64,000 bases of DNA from Bombyx mori (Eukaryota > Arthropoda > Insecta > Lepidoptera > Bombycidae), in contig NC_085132.1 of the NCBI RefSeq assembly GCF_030269925.1, forward strand, positions 5,602,501 through 5,666,500, given 5' to 3'. This document shows, piece by piece, positions 1-10,680 of the stretch. The notes below the pieces were generated by a model that was not told where the DNA came from, did not search any database, and saw only the letters and a list, made by a program, of their open reading frames with translations. The translations under genes were made by a program, and so were the position numbers. The number at the start of each line of letters is the position of its first letter. Within the stretch, counting starts at the first letter, position 1.

Positions 1-1627
1 AAGAAGCGGACGTTATCGGCATACATAAACCCGGTAAACCAAAAAATCATCCGACGAGCTACCGCCCGATCAGCCTCCTCATGTCTCTAGGCAAACTGTA
101 TGAGCGTCTGCTCTACAAACGCCTCAGAGACTTCGTCTCATCCAAGGGCATTCTCATCGATGAACAATTCGGATTCCGTACAAATCACTCATGCGTTCAA
201 CAGGTGCACCGCCTCACGGAGCACATTCTTGTGGGGCTTAATCGACCAAAACCGTTATACACGGGAGCTCTCTTCTTCGACGTCGCAAAAGCGTTCGACA
301 AAGTCTGGCACAACGGTTTGATTTTCAAACTATTCAACATGGGCGTGCCGGATAGTCTCGTGCTCATCATACGGGACTTCTTGTCGAACCGCTCTTTTCG
401 ATATCGAGTCGAGGGAACCCGTTCCTCCCCACGACCTCTCACAGCTGGAGTCCCGCAAGGCTCTGTCCTCTCACCCCTCCTATTTAGTTTATTCGTTAAC
501 GATATTCCCCGGTCGCCGCCGACCCATTTAGCTTTATTCGCCGACGACACGACTGTTTACTATTCCAGTAGAAACAAGTCCCTAATCGCGAAGAAGCTTC
601 AGAGCGCAGCCCTAGCCCTAGGACAGTGGTTCCGAAAATGGCGCATAGACATCAACCCAGCGAAAAGTACTGCGGTGCTATTTCAGAGGGGAAGCTCCAC
701 ACGGATTTCCTCCCGTATTAGGAGGAGGAATCTCACACCCCCGATTACTCTCTTTAGTCAATCCATACCCTGGGCCAGGAAGGTCAAGTACCTGGGCGTT
801 ACCCTGGATGCATCGATGACATTCCGCCCGCATATAAAATCAGTCCGTGACCGTGCCGCGTTTATTCTCGGTAGACTCTACCCCATGATCTGTAAGCGGA
901 GTAAAATGTCCCTTCGGAACAAGGTGACACTTTACAAAACTTGCATAAGGCCCGTCATGACTTACGCGAGTGTGGTGTTCGCTCACGCGGCCCGCACACA
1001 CATAGACACCCTTCAATCTCTACAATCCCGCTTTTGCAGGTTAGCCGTCGGAGCTCCGTGGTTCGTGAGGAACGTTGACCTACACGACGACCTGGGCCTC
1101 GAATCTATACAGAAATACATGAAGTCAGCGTCGGAACGGTACTTCGATAAGGCTATGCGTCATGATAATCGCCTTATCGTAGCCGCCGCTGACTACTCCC
1201 CGAATCCTGATCATGCAGGAGCCAGTCACCGTCGACGCCCTAGACATGTCCTTACGGATCCATCAGATCCAATAACCTTTGCATTAGACGCCTTCAGCTC
1301 TAACACTAGGAGCAGGCTTAGGGACCTCGGTAACCGTACTCGTCGAACTCGACAAAGAGTTCGCCGTGCAACCTAACCCATGAATCAGCTCGCTGAGTTT
1401 CTCGCCGGATCTTCTCAGCGGGTCGCGATTCCGATCCGGTAGTAGATTCATTCGCGAAGCAGCTACTCTTGAGTTGTTAGGTCTCCTTCGGAGGCGCTCG
1501 GGTAGCTGTTAGCAAATCCCACCCCTCCTGGCTGAGCCTTTGCTCGCCCACCTGTCCTGGTGAAACTGGAAAGGCCTCCAGGCCACCAGTAATGCTTCAA
1601 TCATAAAAAAAAAAAAAAAAAAAAAAA
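1..1627 (+). mobile_element. Jockey-type LINE, 3' portion with poly(A)
   Basis: A non-LTR retrotransposon enters from the left edge. It consists of the reverse-transcriptase half of ORF2 (3-1376), a 3' untranslated region with a characteristic block at about 1378-1600, and a run of A ending near 1627. The same 3' region recurs as fragments at 3118-3300 and 10362-10626 and, inverted, at about 32400-32660, so this is a dispersed family. The left boundary and any target duplication lie outside the window. Confidence 0.9.
3..1376 (+). CDS. Reverse transcriptase of Jockey-type LINE (ORF2, 5' end outside window)
   Basis: The frame is open from base 3, so the ORF starts outside the window; an internal ATG at 81 is not its true start. 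Reverse-transcriptase motifs are in order: a YRPISLL block near the start, FFDVAKAFDKVW with the first catalytic Asp, GVPQGSVLSPLLF, and LFADDTTVYY carrying the catalytic FADD. A thumb region with VKYLGVTLD follows, then an Arg-rich C-terminus. No endonuclease domain is visible because the 5' part is missing. The frame is uninterrupted to a TAA at 1374-1376, which suggests a fairly young copy. Family knowledge: such proteins nick target DNA and reverse-transcribe their own mRNA. Jockey clade is inferred from motif style; a related clade is possible. Confidence 0.88.
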   Translation, partial: EADVIGIHKPGKPKNHPTSYRPISLLMSLGKLYERLLYKRLRDFVSSKGILIDEQFGFRTNHSCVQQVHRLTEHILVGLNRPKPLYTGALFFDVAKAFDKVWHNGLIFKLFNMGVPDSLVLIIRDFLSNRSFRYRVEGTRSSPRPLTAGVPQGSVLSPLLFSLFVNDIPRSPPTHLALFADDTTVYYSSRNKSLIAKKLQSAALALGQWFRKWRIDINPAKSTAVLFQRGSSTRISSRIRRRNLTPPITLFSQSIPWARKVKYLGVTLDASMTFRPHIKSVRDRAAFILGRLYPMICKRSKMSLRNKVTLYKTCIRPVMTYASVVFAHAARTHIDTLQSLQSRFCRLAVGAPWFVRNVDLHDDLGLESIQKYMKSASERYFDKAMRHDNRLIVAAADYSPNPDHAGASHRRRPRHVLTDPSDPITFALDAFSSNTRSRLRDLGNRTRRTRQRVRRAT

Positions 1628-1765
1628 TGTAGCGGAATCTTTGAACATGATTTTGACGTCCTTCAAAACGTCGGATTAACTCAAAATTTGGCATACTTAT
1701 TACGGACCGATGACAATACAATATTAAAAAAAAAATAGAAAAAAAATGAAATTCAAGAAAAAAAA

Positions 1766-1920
1766 TTAAAAATAAATAATAGTTTAAAAAAACTAAAAAA
1801 ATACGCTTCTATAGAAAATCCAACTAGAAAATAAATTTCAGTTAAAGATAGTGTAAGAAAAAGTTATTTTATTGTAAAAAAAGCGTATTTTTTAAGTTTT
1901 TTTAAACTATTATTTATTGA
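1766..1920. repeat. AT-rich inverted repeat (foldback)
   Basis: The block at about 1768-1806 (AATAAATAATAGTTTAAAAA...TACGC) is matched in inverse orientation at about 1879-1919 (GCGTATTTTTTAAG...AAACTATTATTTATT). The arms are close to 40 bases with few mismatches, around a spacer of roughly 70 bases. It may be a small MITE; no coding potential. Confidence 0.65.
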
Positions 1921-3117
1921 ACTTAAATTCCTAGACTTTGACGTTATTGAGACTATTAGGAAATAATACTAAAATATTTTGTTTCACGCCCTTTACGTGT
2001 TACTATGTATAATTTAACTGACAGACTATGTTGATACTAAAAAAAAATATTGCTGATACTATAAAAAAAATAAAACATAAGATCATAAAAATAGGTCTAT
2101 TGAGCAACATGTGAAACTGGCTTAACAAATATAGTTAAACTAAGCCTATTTAGTCAGTGAGACTTTAGGTTGTTTTTTTATTGCCTTTGCAGGCAGACGA
2201 GCTTATGGCCCACCTGATGATAAGTGGTACCGTCCGCACGCAAGGAAACACCTTGTAACACATTGTTGAGACAGTATACATAGATACGGATATGTGGATA
2301 CATAGGATAATATTGTCCGCTTTTTAACAGACTTCAACAAAATGAGCAGGGCCTCAATTAGAGCCTGTTTATGTATTACCTTAGAACTTTTTTCTAGGTG
2401 AACCGAATTTGATGACTCTTTTTTATTTTAAAGCTAGCGCTTCTTGTATGTTTGGTGGCCATTTAAAATTTTATCAATATCTGAGCAGTAGTTTTTGGTT
2501 TATTCTTCTAGGGACCACAAATGTCCCCATAGCAACTAATAATAATATGTATGTGTTAGCGATAATTATATTGCAGTGATGATACGTCAGTCTCGGGATT
2601 GTCGGGCTGTCGGTAGCACGTTAGGTTGTAATCCTTACGTTACCTTAGTCATACAATACGTTAGTCACATAACTGAACACGTGTCTTATTAATCCTTGCC
2701 CGATATAGAGACCCACAATTCTTAATAACGAATATTTAATAGACTTCGGCTACATTGATGATATTCTCATTCTATTTTGTTGAAGTTTTTTTGTAAAGTT
2801 TTTGTAACATTAGGTATGGTGTAAAATTATGAAAATGAGCTTTGAATAAAGCTATTTTTTTATTAATGTTGAATGTTTTTTTTCGGCTATCTGAGGACCG
2901 TGACCCCGTGAGTCGTACAACGACTCCGGCCACATTAAGCCACTTGTTTTTCTAATGATCTCGAATGTAGGAGATCACGTGGTTATAGTTAAATAATAAA
3001 TAGTTAACGCTGCCTATGGGTGCGACAGTTCTTGGGGCCTAGCCAGACCTCTGCAGAAATGACATCCTCAACTTATTGTTCCATCAATTTTAACTCCTAA
3101 TTCCTAAATCTAGTATA
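1921..3117. other. AT-rich DNA without a recognisable gene
   Basis: Apart from the LINE tail at 2172-2252 I see no ORF or RNA gene. A moderately GC-rich stretch around 2885-3060 precedes the LINE fragment at 3118 and could be more of the same element's 3' region, but I cannot show this. Confidence 0.4.
2172..2252 (-). repeat. Jockey-type LINE 3'-tail fragment
   Basis: T-rich start followed by ATTGCCTTTGCAGGCAGACG and a GGCCCACCTGATG block. This matches the tail of the LINE at 55206-58435 and the copy at 36126-36238. Only the extreme 3' end is present. Confidence 0.7.
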
Positions 3118-3300
3118 ACGATCCGGTAGTAGATTCATTCGCGAAACAGCTACTCTTGAGTTTATTAGGTCTCCTTTGGATGCGCTCAGGTAGCTGTTAG
3201 CAAATCCCACCCCTTCTGGCTGAGCCTTTGCTCGCCCACCTGCCCTGGTAAAACTGGAAAACCCCCCGGGCCATCAGTAAATTCTCAAACATAAAAAAAA
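3118..3300 (+). repeat. 5'-truncated LINE 3' end (same family as 1-1627)
   Basis: Closely matches the 3' untranslated region at 1433-1610, including the CGATCCGGTAGTAGATTCAT block and the CTGAGCCTTTGCTCGCCCAC block, and ends in a short A-run. It is a dead-on-arrival retrocopy. Confidence 0.85.
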
Positions 3301-3825
3301 TCGATTACAGACAGGCGTGTTATTCCAAAGAGGTCCATTTACGTGTTTCAGTTTAGTCGTCATTCTAGTACATTCCAACTTTAGCATTTTTGCTCCCCCG
3401 ATAGGAAATAATACTTTGTCGGTTTTCCCGACAAATTTAAACATCCTACTCGGGTACCATGATATTTCTATCTGATGTTAGGGTGACTACCCTTTTTTAT
3501 CGCTCAGATGAGTGAATAAGCTTACGGCCCATCTGGTGTCAATTGATTACCCTAGCCCATCGACATCAACAACAACAATGTGAATGCCGATATCCACCAT
3601 GAGACAAGAGGTCGAGATTTCAATTATGTTCCGCCTTTCAAGCTGGAATGCATGGTACTTACATATGCGGGCGTACAATACGCCTTACCTCTACCCCTAC
3701 TAACTCCACTCCCTCCTGTAATAAACCTGTATACTAATACAGCTTTTACATAGTAATAACCTTTTAACCCAGGCAGGCTGTTCAGTCTAACAAAAACATA
3801 CATATGTACATCTAAACTTATTGTA
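3301..3825. other. Non-coding; diverged Bm1-like remnant at about 3497-3620 (minus)
   Basis: Only a weak Bm1-like stretch is visible (GCTTACGGCCCATCTGGTG followed by a CATCGACATC block). No gene is seen in the remainder. Confidence 0.4.
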
Positions 3826-4440
3826 AGTCGTCGTGGCCTAAAGGATAACAAGTCCGGTAGTAGGTACTAATTTTTCTAATGAAATACGTACTTGACAAAC
3901 GTTCACGATTGACTTCCACGGTGAAGGAATAATATCGTATAGTAAAAATGAAATGCTGAAAATTATAATTTGTGTAATTACTGGTGGTAGGACGTCTTGT
4001 GAGTTCACAAAGGGTAGGTACCACCACCCTGGCTATTTTTGCCGTGAAGTACTAATGTGTTTCGGTTTGAAGGGTAGGTTAGCCGTTGTATTGTAAAAAC
4101 TGAGACTTTAGAACTCATATCTCAAGGTAGGTGGTGGCATTTACGTTGTAGATGTCTATGGGCTCCAGTAAACATATAACGCCTAGAGAGACGGAGAAGA
4201 TCGAGGGAAAGAGACCGCGCGGGCGCAGTCCGACAAGGTAGTTTGATCAAATGCGCACTACACTAGGGATTCTATTCCACGAAGCCCTTCATGCGGGCAA
4301 TGGTCGGAGGCGCTGGAGGGACATTGCAACGAATTAAAATCCTGTCAAAATACGTCACGACCCTCAGCAGTGAGGAAACGACGCGAGGAGGAAGAGGGCC
4401 GTGAGATCGTCCACCCATCTAAGCAACAAATAAATAAAAT
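3826..4440 (+). repeat. Bm1 SINE interrupted by an RTE-like LINE fragment
   Basis: The Bm1 head, with its tRNA-like CGTGGCCTAAAGGATAA box, begins near 3829 and the SINE body runs to the GGGCTCCAGTAAAC block at about 4172. Its distal end (GATCGTCCACCCATCTAAGC) appears only at about 4400-4440. The DNA between, about 4175-4395, is unlike Bm1. Read on the plus strand it encodes residues typical of the C-terminus of RTE-type endonuclease/reverse transcriptases (a GRSPTRW-like stretch, then RRRWRDI). Confidence 0.75.
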
Positions 4441-4808
4441 ATACTTGAAAAATGATATTTAGTGCGATTACAGAGAGAGACGGTCCCTTATCGTGACCCG
4501 GCCTTGTCCCCATCGATAAATTATGTAGTTAACAACAGTACTACTGATACGCTTGTCTTCGATCCACAAATAGTTGTGAATTTCCATTCAATTTAGAATT
4601 TTTGGAGATACGTATATTTTAAAGGGGTCAAATTTATTTTGTTTGGGTAGCGTTCTCGATGTTCCTTAGAGCTGTGGATTTCACTCGTTAACTTGTTGGT
4701 TTTCGATACTTCATCTGTGAAGACAAAAACACCTTAAAATTATATTTACATCTCGCAAACACATTGATAGCATTTAATACGAACTAATTTGTCAAGACAA
4801 ATATTTAT
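4441..4808. other. Unassigned AT-rich spacer
   Basis: No ORF, RNA gene or known repeat recognised. Confidence 0.4.
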
Positions 4809-4810
4809 TT

Positions 4811-5090
4811 TTATTGCTTAGATAGGTGGACAGCCTACCTGGTGCTTAGTGGTTACTGGAGCCCATAGACATCTGCAACGTAAATGCGCCACCCACCTTG
4901 AGATATGAGTACTAAGGTCTCAGTATAGTTACAACGGCTGCCCCACCCTTCAAACCGAAACGCATTATTGCTTCACGGCAGAAAATAGGCAAGGTGGTGG
5001 TATCTATCCGCGCGGACTTAGAAGAGGTCCTACCACCAGTAATTACGCAAATTATAATTTTGCGGGTTTGATTCCATTTCATTTTTCATT
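4811..5090 (-). repeat. Bm1 SINE, 5'-truncated
   Basis: Reverse-complement Bm1: the SINE 3' end (TTGCTTAGAT...) is at 4813 and the internal CCACCCTTCAAACCGAAACG and TCCTACCACCAGTAATTACG blocks follow. The tRNA-like head is missing. Confidence 0.9.
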
Positions 5091-5147
5091 TGAGTTCATT
5101 TTCAAACGAGGCTAGAGGAGAGAGTCCTCAACTGTAGTCTTCGGATC

Positions 5148-5205
5148 ACTGCGCTTCAGTACTCCTGAAGTCCATGAGCGACGGTTACCACTCATCATTA
5201 AGCCT
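5148..5205 (+). repeat. LINE 3'-tail remnant upstream of lectin gene 1
   Basis: CTGAAGTCCATGAGCGACGG and the following ACCACTCATCA match the Jockey-type 3' end seen at 36140-36200. A similar remnant lies at 10627-10670 directly before the promoter of lectin gene 2, so this scrap may be part of the duplicated unit. Confidence 0.6.
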
Positions 5206-5555
5206 ACAGAATCTCATTATGTTATTTTTTATTAATGACCAGTGAAACCTGGTCATGCTCCGGTGTGACTATCACTTATCGAATGAAATGCACAATTTGT
5301 TGAAACTAATTCCGAATTAATTCCATTCTAATGAGATTGAGTTTTTGAAAAATTCATTCACCATTTTTATGGACGTACTGAACTCCCGCGTCAGAAAATC
5401 ATACTAGCGCCCGTTGCTATAAGCGTAATATTAGAAGGTTATATAGAATTGAATAACAAGTGATTTAATTGGCACAGATAACGAACTATTATCACGAATA
5501 TATAAAACAAATGATCCGGTGTGGTTAATTTCAGTTGTTTTACAGAAGCGTAAAC
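5206..5555 (+). promoter_or_regulatory. Promoter and 5' leader of lectin gene 1
   Basis: This 350-base block is nearly identical to 10681-11030 upstream of gene 2, so it was copied with the gene. A TATA box (TATATAAAA) lies at 5499-5507, and an arthropod initiator-like TCAGT lies at 5531-5535, 32 bases after the start of the TATA box. That puts the likely start about 25 bases before the ATG. GATA-type motifs (AGATAA near 5477, TTATC near 5490) lie just upstream. Such motifs are common in insect immune promoters, but no use of them is shown here. Confidence 0.65.
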
Positions 5556-8500
5556 ATGAAAGCGGCAGTGGCCAGCCTGGTTTTTGTTCTGACCATCGCT
5601 TATCTGGGTAAGTACCTACTTGGAGGACAGATCGGTCACGTGTACCGGAGACACTGGGATCGTGCATCGATTCCCGGTCTTGCGCGGTGTTCCGCAGGGG
5701 TCGGTGCTCGGCCCTCTTTTGTGGAATATCGGGTATGATTGGGTGCTGAGGGTTGCTGAGTCTGCTCGTCTTACTACCGCTGGGGTGGCGCATGTCGTCG
5801 GTAAAATCAGGAAACTCAGCCTCGACGTGGCGCTCAGTAAATCTGAGGCCATGTGGTTCCACAGGCCCTAGAGAGCGCCCCCTGTCGATGCCCATATCGT
5901 GGTTGGAGGCGTCCACATTGGGGTCGAGATGTAGTTGAAGTACCTCGGCCTCATTCTGGACAGTCGTTGAACCTTCCGTGCTCACTTTCAGAATCTGATC
6001 CCACGTTTGTTGGGGGTGGCTGGCGCGTTAAGCCGGCTTCTGTCCAACGTCAGGGGGCCTGACCAGGACGCGCCGTCTCTATACAGGGGTGGTGCGATCA
6101 ATGGCCCTATACGCTGCTCCAGCTGCTGCAACGGCTGCAACGAACCATCGCGGTCAGGGTCATCCGTGGTTATGGCACCATCTCCTTCGAGGCGGCGTGT
6201 GTACTGGCTGGGATGCCGTCTTGGGTCTTGGAGGCGGAGGCGTTCGCCGCTGACTATCAGTGGCGGGCTTACCTTCGTGCCCGGGGTACGGCGCGTCTTA
6301 GCCCCAGTGTGGTCGGAGCGCGGAGGGCCCAATCTCGGCGGTCCGTGCTGGAGTCATGGTACAGGCGGCGAGCCGATCCTTCGACTGGTCGTAGGCGATT
6401 TGCCTGGTCCAGCGGGGTATTCCGTAGGATAACTCACTCTAGGCGGCGCAATCTAGGCGGGCTTTGCCTTTTCATAAGCTCTGTCTCATGAGAGGTTCGG
6501 ACGCGGTTTGTTGAGCGACATTAGATTTTAGTCAGTTCGACTCCGACATGCTCCGCCCTCCATCCCCAGTGGAGGGCGGTTATCCGGCGATTTCCACCTG
6601 AAGAAAAAAAAATCTGCGTCAGTCTTTTTACAGGCATTTGAAAAGTTATTTTTTGTTCATTCTTGAACGTTTTTTATTTTTATGTACCGTGCTTCTATTT
6701 AATTATAATTGTCCGACGGTGCGGAATGCGCAGTAAAGTGTATTTTCTTCAACAATTAATTTCTTAGTAATCTTATTACTAATAAATAGTATTATGTTAT
6801 GATATAGTATATGTAGTATAGTCATCGGTTTTCGACAGTCATATGTACAATGTAACCGTAAAACCGTTTTTTGTTTTTCGCGAATTTCTATACGGACATG
6901 TCATTTGCGAAACCCGGAAAGTGTTCGAAACGTCCCAAATAATATGATGACAATAAAAAACGAGCGATTAAGCCGTAAAAGCAGTTTTAAATGTATCATA
7001 GACTAGTTAATGATTTTCACGGTGTTATGTAGTTGTATAAAATGTTGCCACCACACCTTGAGAAGTGAAGATCAGGAAGTTTTGATTTGAAAGGGATTGT
7101 TTTTCTGCTGGTTGTGCTTTTATTTCCGCAAAATTTTGCAAATATGGTTTAATTATTATACAATATCCTTTTTTTTACTTAGATGGGTGTTGGGTAGTAT
7201 TTACCGGAGCCCATAAAAATGAGCAAGGTAAATGTCGTCACCCACCTTGACAAATTCTTATATAGTTATTAGTATATGTATATATTAGTATCTTATATAA
7301 TTCCTCCTTCCTCCTTATTCCTCCATGAGCGTCAATAAAACATAAACTGGCGTAGCGTACTTTCGAATATGGATAAAGCTATGATTTTTTTTTCTCGTAG
7401 ATGGTCAGCAGTTTCGTTATGACTACACGTACATGCGGGATATCAACGGCTGGTTGAAGCTTCAAGAGATCCCAGCTACCTGGCAGGAGGCTCGATTGAG
7501 ATGTCATCTTGAAGGTACAAAATTTCAATCGTAATAATAGAGAACACATTAATAATAATAAATGATTTTGTCGCCCAATTTAAGCAAATTGTTCTCGAAA
7601 CTTAGAAATCGTAAAAATAAGCAATTCATTAGGTCATGAGTAATTTAAACGTATTTGCGAATAGGGTCCGTTTTGGCATCTCCTCTGGACGATGCGTTGA
7701 AGAGCGGCATGCTATCTCTAATAAAGAACAAGAAGACTTCATGTGGTATATTCACCGGCATCCATGCGACATTTTCTAAAGGAGACTACCGTTCTGTTGA
7801 AGGTAAGCCAACATTAGAGATTTTAAACGTTATATTTATTTTAAAATTTCAACCTTTCGCGACGGAATCGTCGGTTTTCACCTCGAGGGGCGATAGGCGG
7901 GGCGTGTCTAAAACTAAAACACCCTGTTGGTCTCCAGTGCATCCACCAGTCCCCAAGCTTCAAACGAGACTGAATTCACCCGGGGTAAGCCAGAAACAAA
8001 ATGACTCGTTGCGCGTGGAACTTACATATGTCTCCCCATTACTCCACAACCACTGGTTTTGCAAGTTGTGAGGCTATCCGAAGTCTACTTAGATAGTGTT
8101 GTCAATTTCTACCCCGAGGACATCCCGCTGGGCCAGAGTCAGTGCTGGTCTGGGAATACGGTCATCCATTTTCCGGATTCTTTTTCAGAAGACGCGTGGA
8201 AAGTAGCTTACATGTCATTTTCTTGGCTCTCCATTACTGGTCTCAAGCCGATAGAAAGAGAAGTCTCGGGTTTATGAGATCTGGATTCGGGCGAGGTCTC
8301 TATCCCAGCTTCGGTTCGATTGTCCGGGTTGGTACGGAGAGAAAAGAGCAGTCTCTCTCAGGCTCCGTCACCTGCTTCTGTAATAATTATAGGATTACGA
8401 TTGAATGCCGAGTTGGGTCTTTAGGGAGCTGACAATTGCAACTGGAACAACTTACTGGAATTACCAAGTAGTGAAAGGTGGAACTTTCCCATTAGCTACA

Positions 8501-10177
8501 AAAGGTTGACAAATTTGAAGGCTCGTATCTTTTATTGGTAATAAAAAACCACGAGTATTACACTGTTTTAAATATCCTCTTGTTTTAAAAAAATATCCGT
8601 GCCTATCAAATAAACAGGTGGATTCTAAATTTAGACACGTGTTTTCCTATCATTAACAGGTGTCCCATTGGCGAAAATTCCTCACGATTGGGCGGATTAT
8701 GAACCAGATAATGCTGGAGGTGACGAAAACTGTATCCTCATGAACCCTGATGGAAACTTCGCCGATGTTAATTGCACTGAAACGTTCCAATACGTTTGCT
8801 ATAAGAAAAAGACTTCGACTATTGCTATGGCTTCTTGTGGCAGTGTTGATAGCGGTCAGTACTTAAGCATTTGTTAAGCAGGAAATTTATCAAATTATAT
8901 ATTGTTATAGATGAGTTCTCAACTCACCTAGTGCTATTGGAGTGGTTACCAAAACGAAAAGACTTCAGAAATAAAGCACAAGTCTCGATTGCATTGCATT
9001 ATGGTATTAGTTACCCGGTCCTTTACATCTGAATATAGATTGCATTGCGGTAAAAATAAGATTGTGGTAACGGCTCGCACGGGCTTACAAGTACCCACAA
9101 TACTCTACTACTTGCATTCGAGAAAAGAATTAGGAGAAGATATACTTACATTGATTGTACTATTCACTTTTCTGTCAACTGTTTGGTTAAAACCCGTTTC
9201 ATTTGAAATTACAGAATATGTTCTCAGCAAAGACACTGGTAATTGTTACAAGTTCCACAAAGTTCCCCGTACCTGGTCGCGTGCCTACATGGCCTGTTCA
9301 GCTGAAGGCGGATACCTCACGATTATTAACAACGAGAAGGAGGCCGTGTTCCTAAGGGACCTTTTCGTGAAGAACCCTGCCGTTCACATGATCGGAAGTT
9401 TCTGGAAAGACGTTGCCTTCATTGGCTTCCACGACTGGAATGAGCGCGGGGAATGGTTAACGATCAATGGTTTGTGAATTTCTCTGTGCTATTGAATACT
9501 TTTAAACGTGATAGAAGTTCTTGACTTACTTATTAAAATTATTGACTTTCACACAAAAATGATTGAAATTCAAAATCGGTTTCCACTCAAAGCCATGGCC
9601 AAAATCACGTGTATCGTTACAATTTAATTCGAGATCTGGACTATAAAGAGCAGTTATTGTTGTAAACAAGTTGTAGTCCTTAACAAACAGAGAGTATAAT
9701 TAATTCTGGTACCCGAAGGCTGTTGCAACCTGAGCTATTTTGTAACTTTGAACCTGTATTGTACGTTAAATGTGTATAATATTTGGTTAAATTAATTATA
9801 TTTAGGGTAAAGTACTTTAATTTTTCATCACTCAAATGCTGTCCTTAAATATTTACAAAATTTTTAGTGGTCAGTCTACGATATTATCACAATCCAAAAC
9901 ATAAATGGATCCGATCGAAAAAAAACTATGTTCCAGAGTGTTTTTAAAGATTGAAGCATAAATCCTTGATTCGTATTATACAATTCCAGGTGAGAAATTA
10001 CAAGAGGCCGGTTACGAGAAATGGTCTGGCGGCGAGCCTAGTAACGCGACGACTGGTGAATATTGCGGCTCTATCTACCGCTCGGCTCTACTCAACGACC
10101 TGTGGTGCGAAAAGCCGGCACCGTTTATCTGCGAGAAGGAACCTCGCAGCTTACTCCGAGAGCACGACGACAAATGA
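5556..10177 (+). CDS. Dual-CRD C-type lectin, immulectin-like (lectin gene 1)
   Basis: Six exons, joined as 5556-5607, 7401-7514, 7665-7802, 8660-8854, 9215-9469 and 9990-10177, give 313 residues; all introns are GT-AG and phase 1. Residues 1-17 are a hydrophobic signal peptide, so the product should be secreted. CRD1 (about 28-150) carries EPD at 116-118 and an NCT glycosylation sequon at 139-141. CRD2 (about 170-300) carries Cys pairs and the LNDLWC block; its ligand triplet is EPS at 267-269 where genes 2 and 3 have EPN. The tail is EPRSLLREHDDK. Family knowledge: immulectins bind microbial sugars in haemolymph and promote melanisation and phagocytosis. Intron 1 holds an R1 insertion at the donor; intron 3 holds an older R1-like tail. 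An ATTAAA at 10257 could be the poly(A) signal. Splice sites were chosen by frame and by agreement among the three paralogues. Confidence 0.9.
5614..6612 (+). mobile_element. Degraded R1-clade LINE fragment in intron 1 of lectin gene 1
   Basis: Translation in shifting frames matches the ORF2 at 40733-43915: a YLEDRSVTCTG-like start, then RGVPQGSVLGPLLWNIGYDW, then regions from its thumb and C-terminus. The YADD segment is deleted and several frameshifts are present. It ends in an A-run at about 6603-6612. The flanks carry an 11-base imperfect repeat: TCTGGGTAAGT at 5603-5613 and TCTGCGTCAGT at 6613-6623. Gene 2 lacks this element at the same position. Confidence 0.85.
7170..7252 (-). repeat. 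Short Bm1 SINE fragment (intron 1, lectin gene 1)
   Basis: CTTAGATGGGTG, then a GGAGCCCATA block and CACCCACCTTGA: a diverged 3' end of Bm1 in reverse orientation. Confidence 0.6.
7870..8430 (-). repeat. Old R1-like LINE 3'-end remnant in intron 3 of lectin gene 1
   Basis: Blocks such as CTATCCGAAGTCTACTTAGA and CCCGCTGGGCCAGAG match the 3' region of the R1-clade element at 40520-40610. A clearly homologous remnant occupies the same intron of gene 2 (about 14000-14540). Gene 3 has none there. Confidence 0.65.
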
Positions 10178-10361
10178 ACAATACTAATTCCGAGTTAGCA
10201 TTTCGAGTTAGTTGCAAAGATCAAAATAACGAAATAATGATATTTATTGACGACAAATTAAATGTATTTAATATTATGAGATTGTTATTGTTTTTACATT
10301 TATTATTGTTAATTAAGTTTTGTTTGCAACACTAATCTTCTTTAGACTTCAAAATACCCCG

Positions 10362-10626
10362 GTAACCGTACTCGTCGAACTCGACAAAGAGGTCGACGTG
10401 CAGCCTAACCCATGCATAAGCCCGCTAAGTTTCTCGTCGGATCTTCTCAGCGGGTCGCGATTCCGATTCGGTGGTAGATTCATTCGCGAAGCAGTTGCTC
10501 TTGAGTTGTTAGGTCTCCTTCGGAGGCGCTCGGGCAGTTGTTAGCGAATCCCACTCCTCCTGGCTGAACCCGTCTTGGTGAAACTGGAAAGGCCTCCGGG
10601 CCACCAGTAATCCTTCAATTATAAAA
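10362..10626 (+). repeat. 5'-truncated LINE 3' end (family of 1-1627)
   Basis: Starts at a point equal to about 1329 in the left-edge LINE (GGTAACCGTACTCGTCGAAC) and runs through the last codons and the 3' untranslated region. It sits just past the 3' end of lectin gene 1. Confidence 0.88.
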
Positions 10627-10670
10627 AGAGTTCACCGTTCACCAGCAGGTGGGCCATATACTTGTCTACA
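10627..10670 (+). repeat. Jockey-type LINE 3'-tail remnant
   Basis: CACCAGCAGGTGGGCCATAT followed by TTGTCTACAAATAAA resembles the end of the copy at 36126-36238. It lies directly before the duplicated lectin promoter block. Confidence 0.55.
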
Positions 10671-10680
10671 AATAAAACCT

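Noticed and set aside
5614..6480. ORFs of 67-141 residues inside intron 1 of lectin gene 1
   Set aside because: They are pieces of a frameshifted R1 reverse transcriptase, not genes.
7655..8071. A 138-residue ORF starting in lectin exon 3
   Set aside because: It reads through the GT donor at 7803 into the intron; the exon ends at 7802 in all three paralogues.
8989..9477. A 162-residue ORF that could be a separate single-CRD lectin
   Set aside because: Its first half is intron 4 sequence; the lectin part starts after a clear acceptor at 9214 and the same boundary is used in genes 2 and 3.
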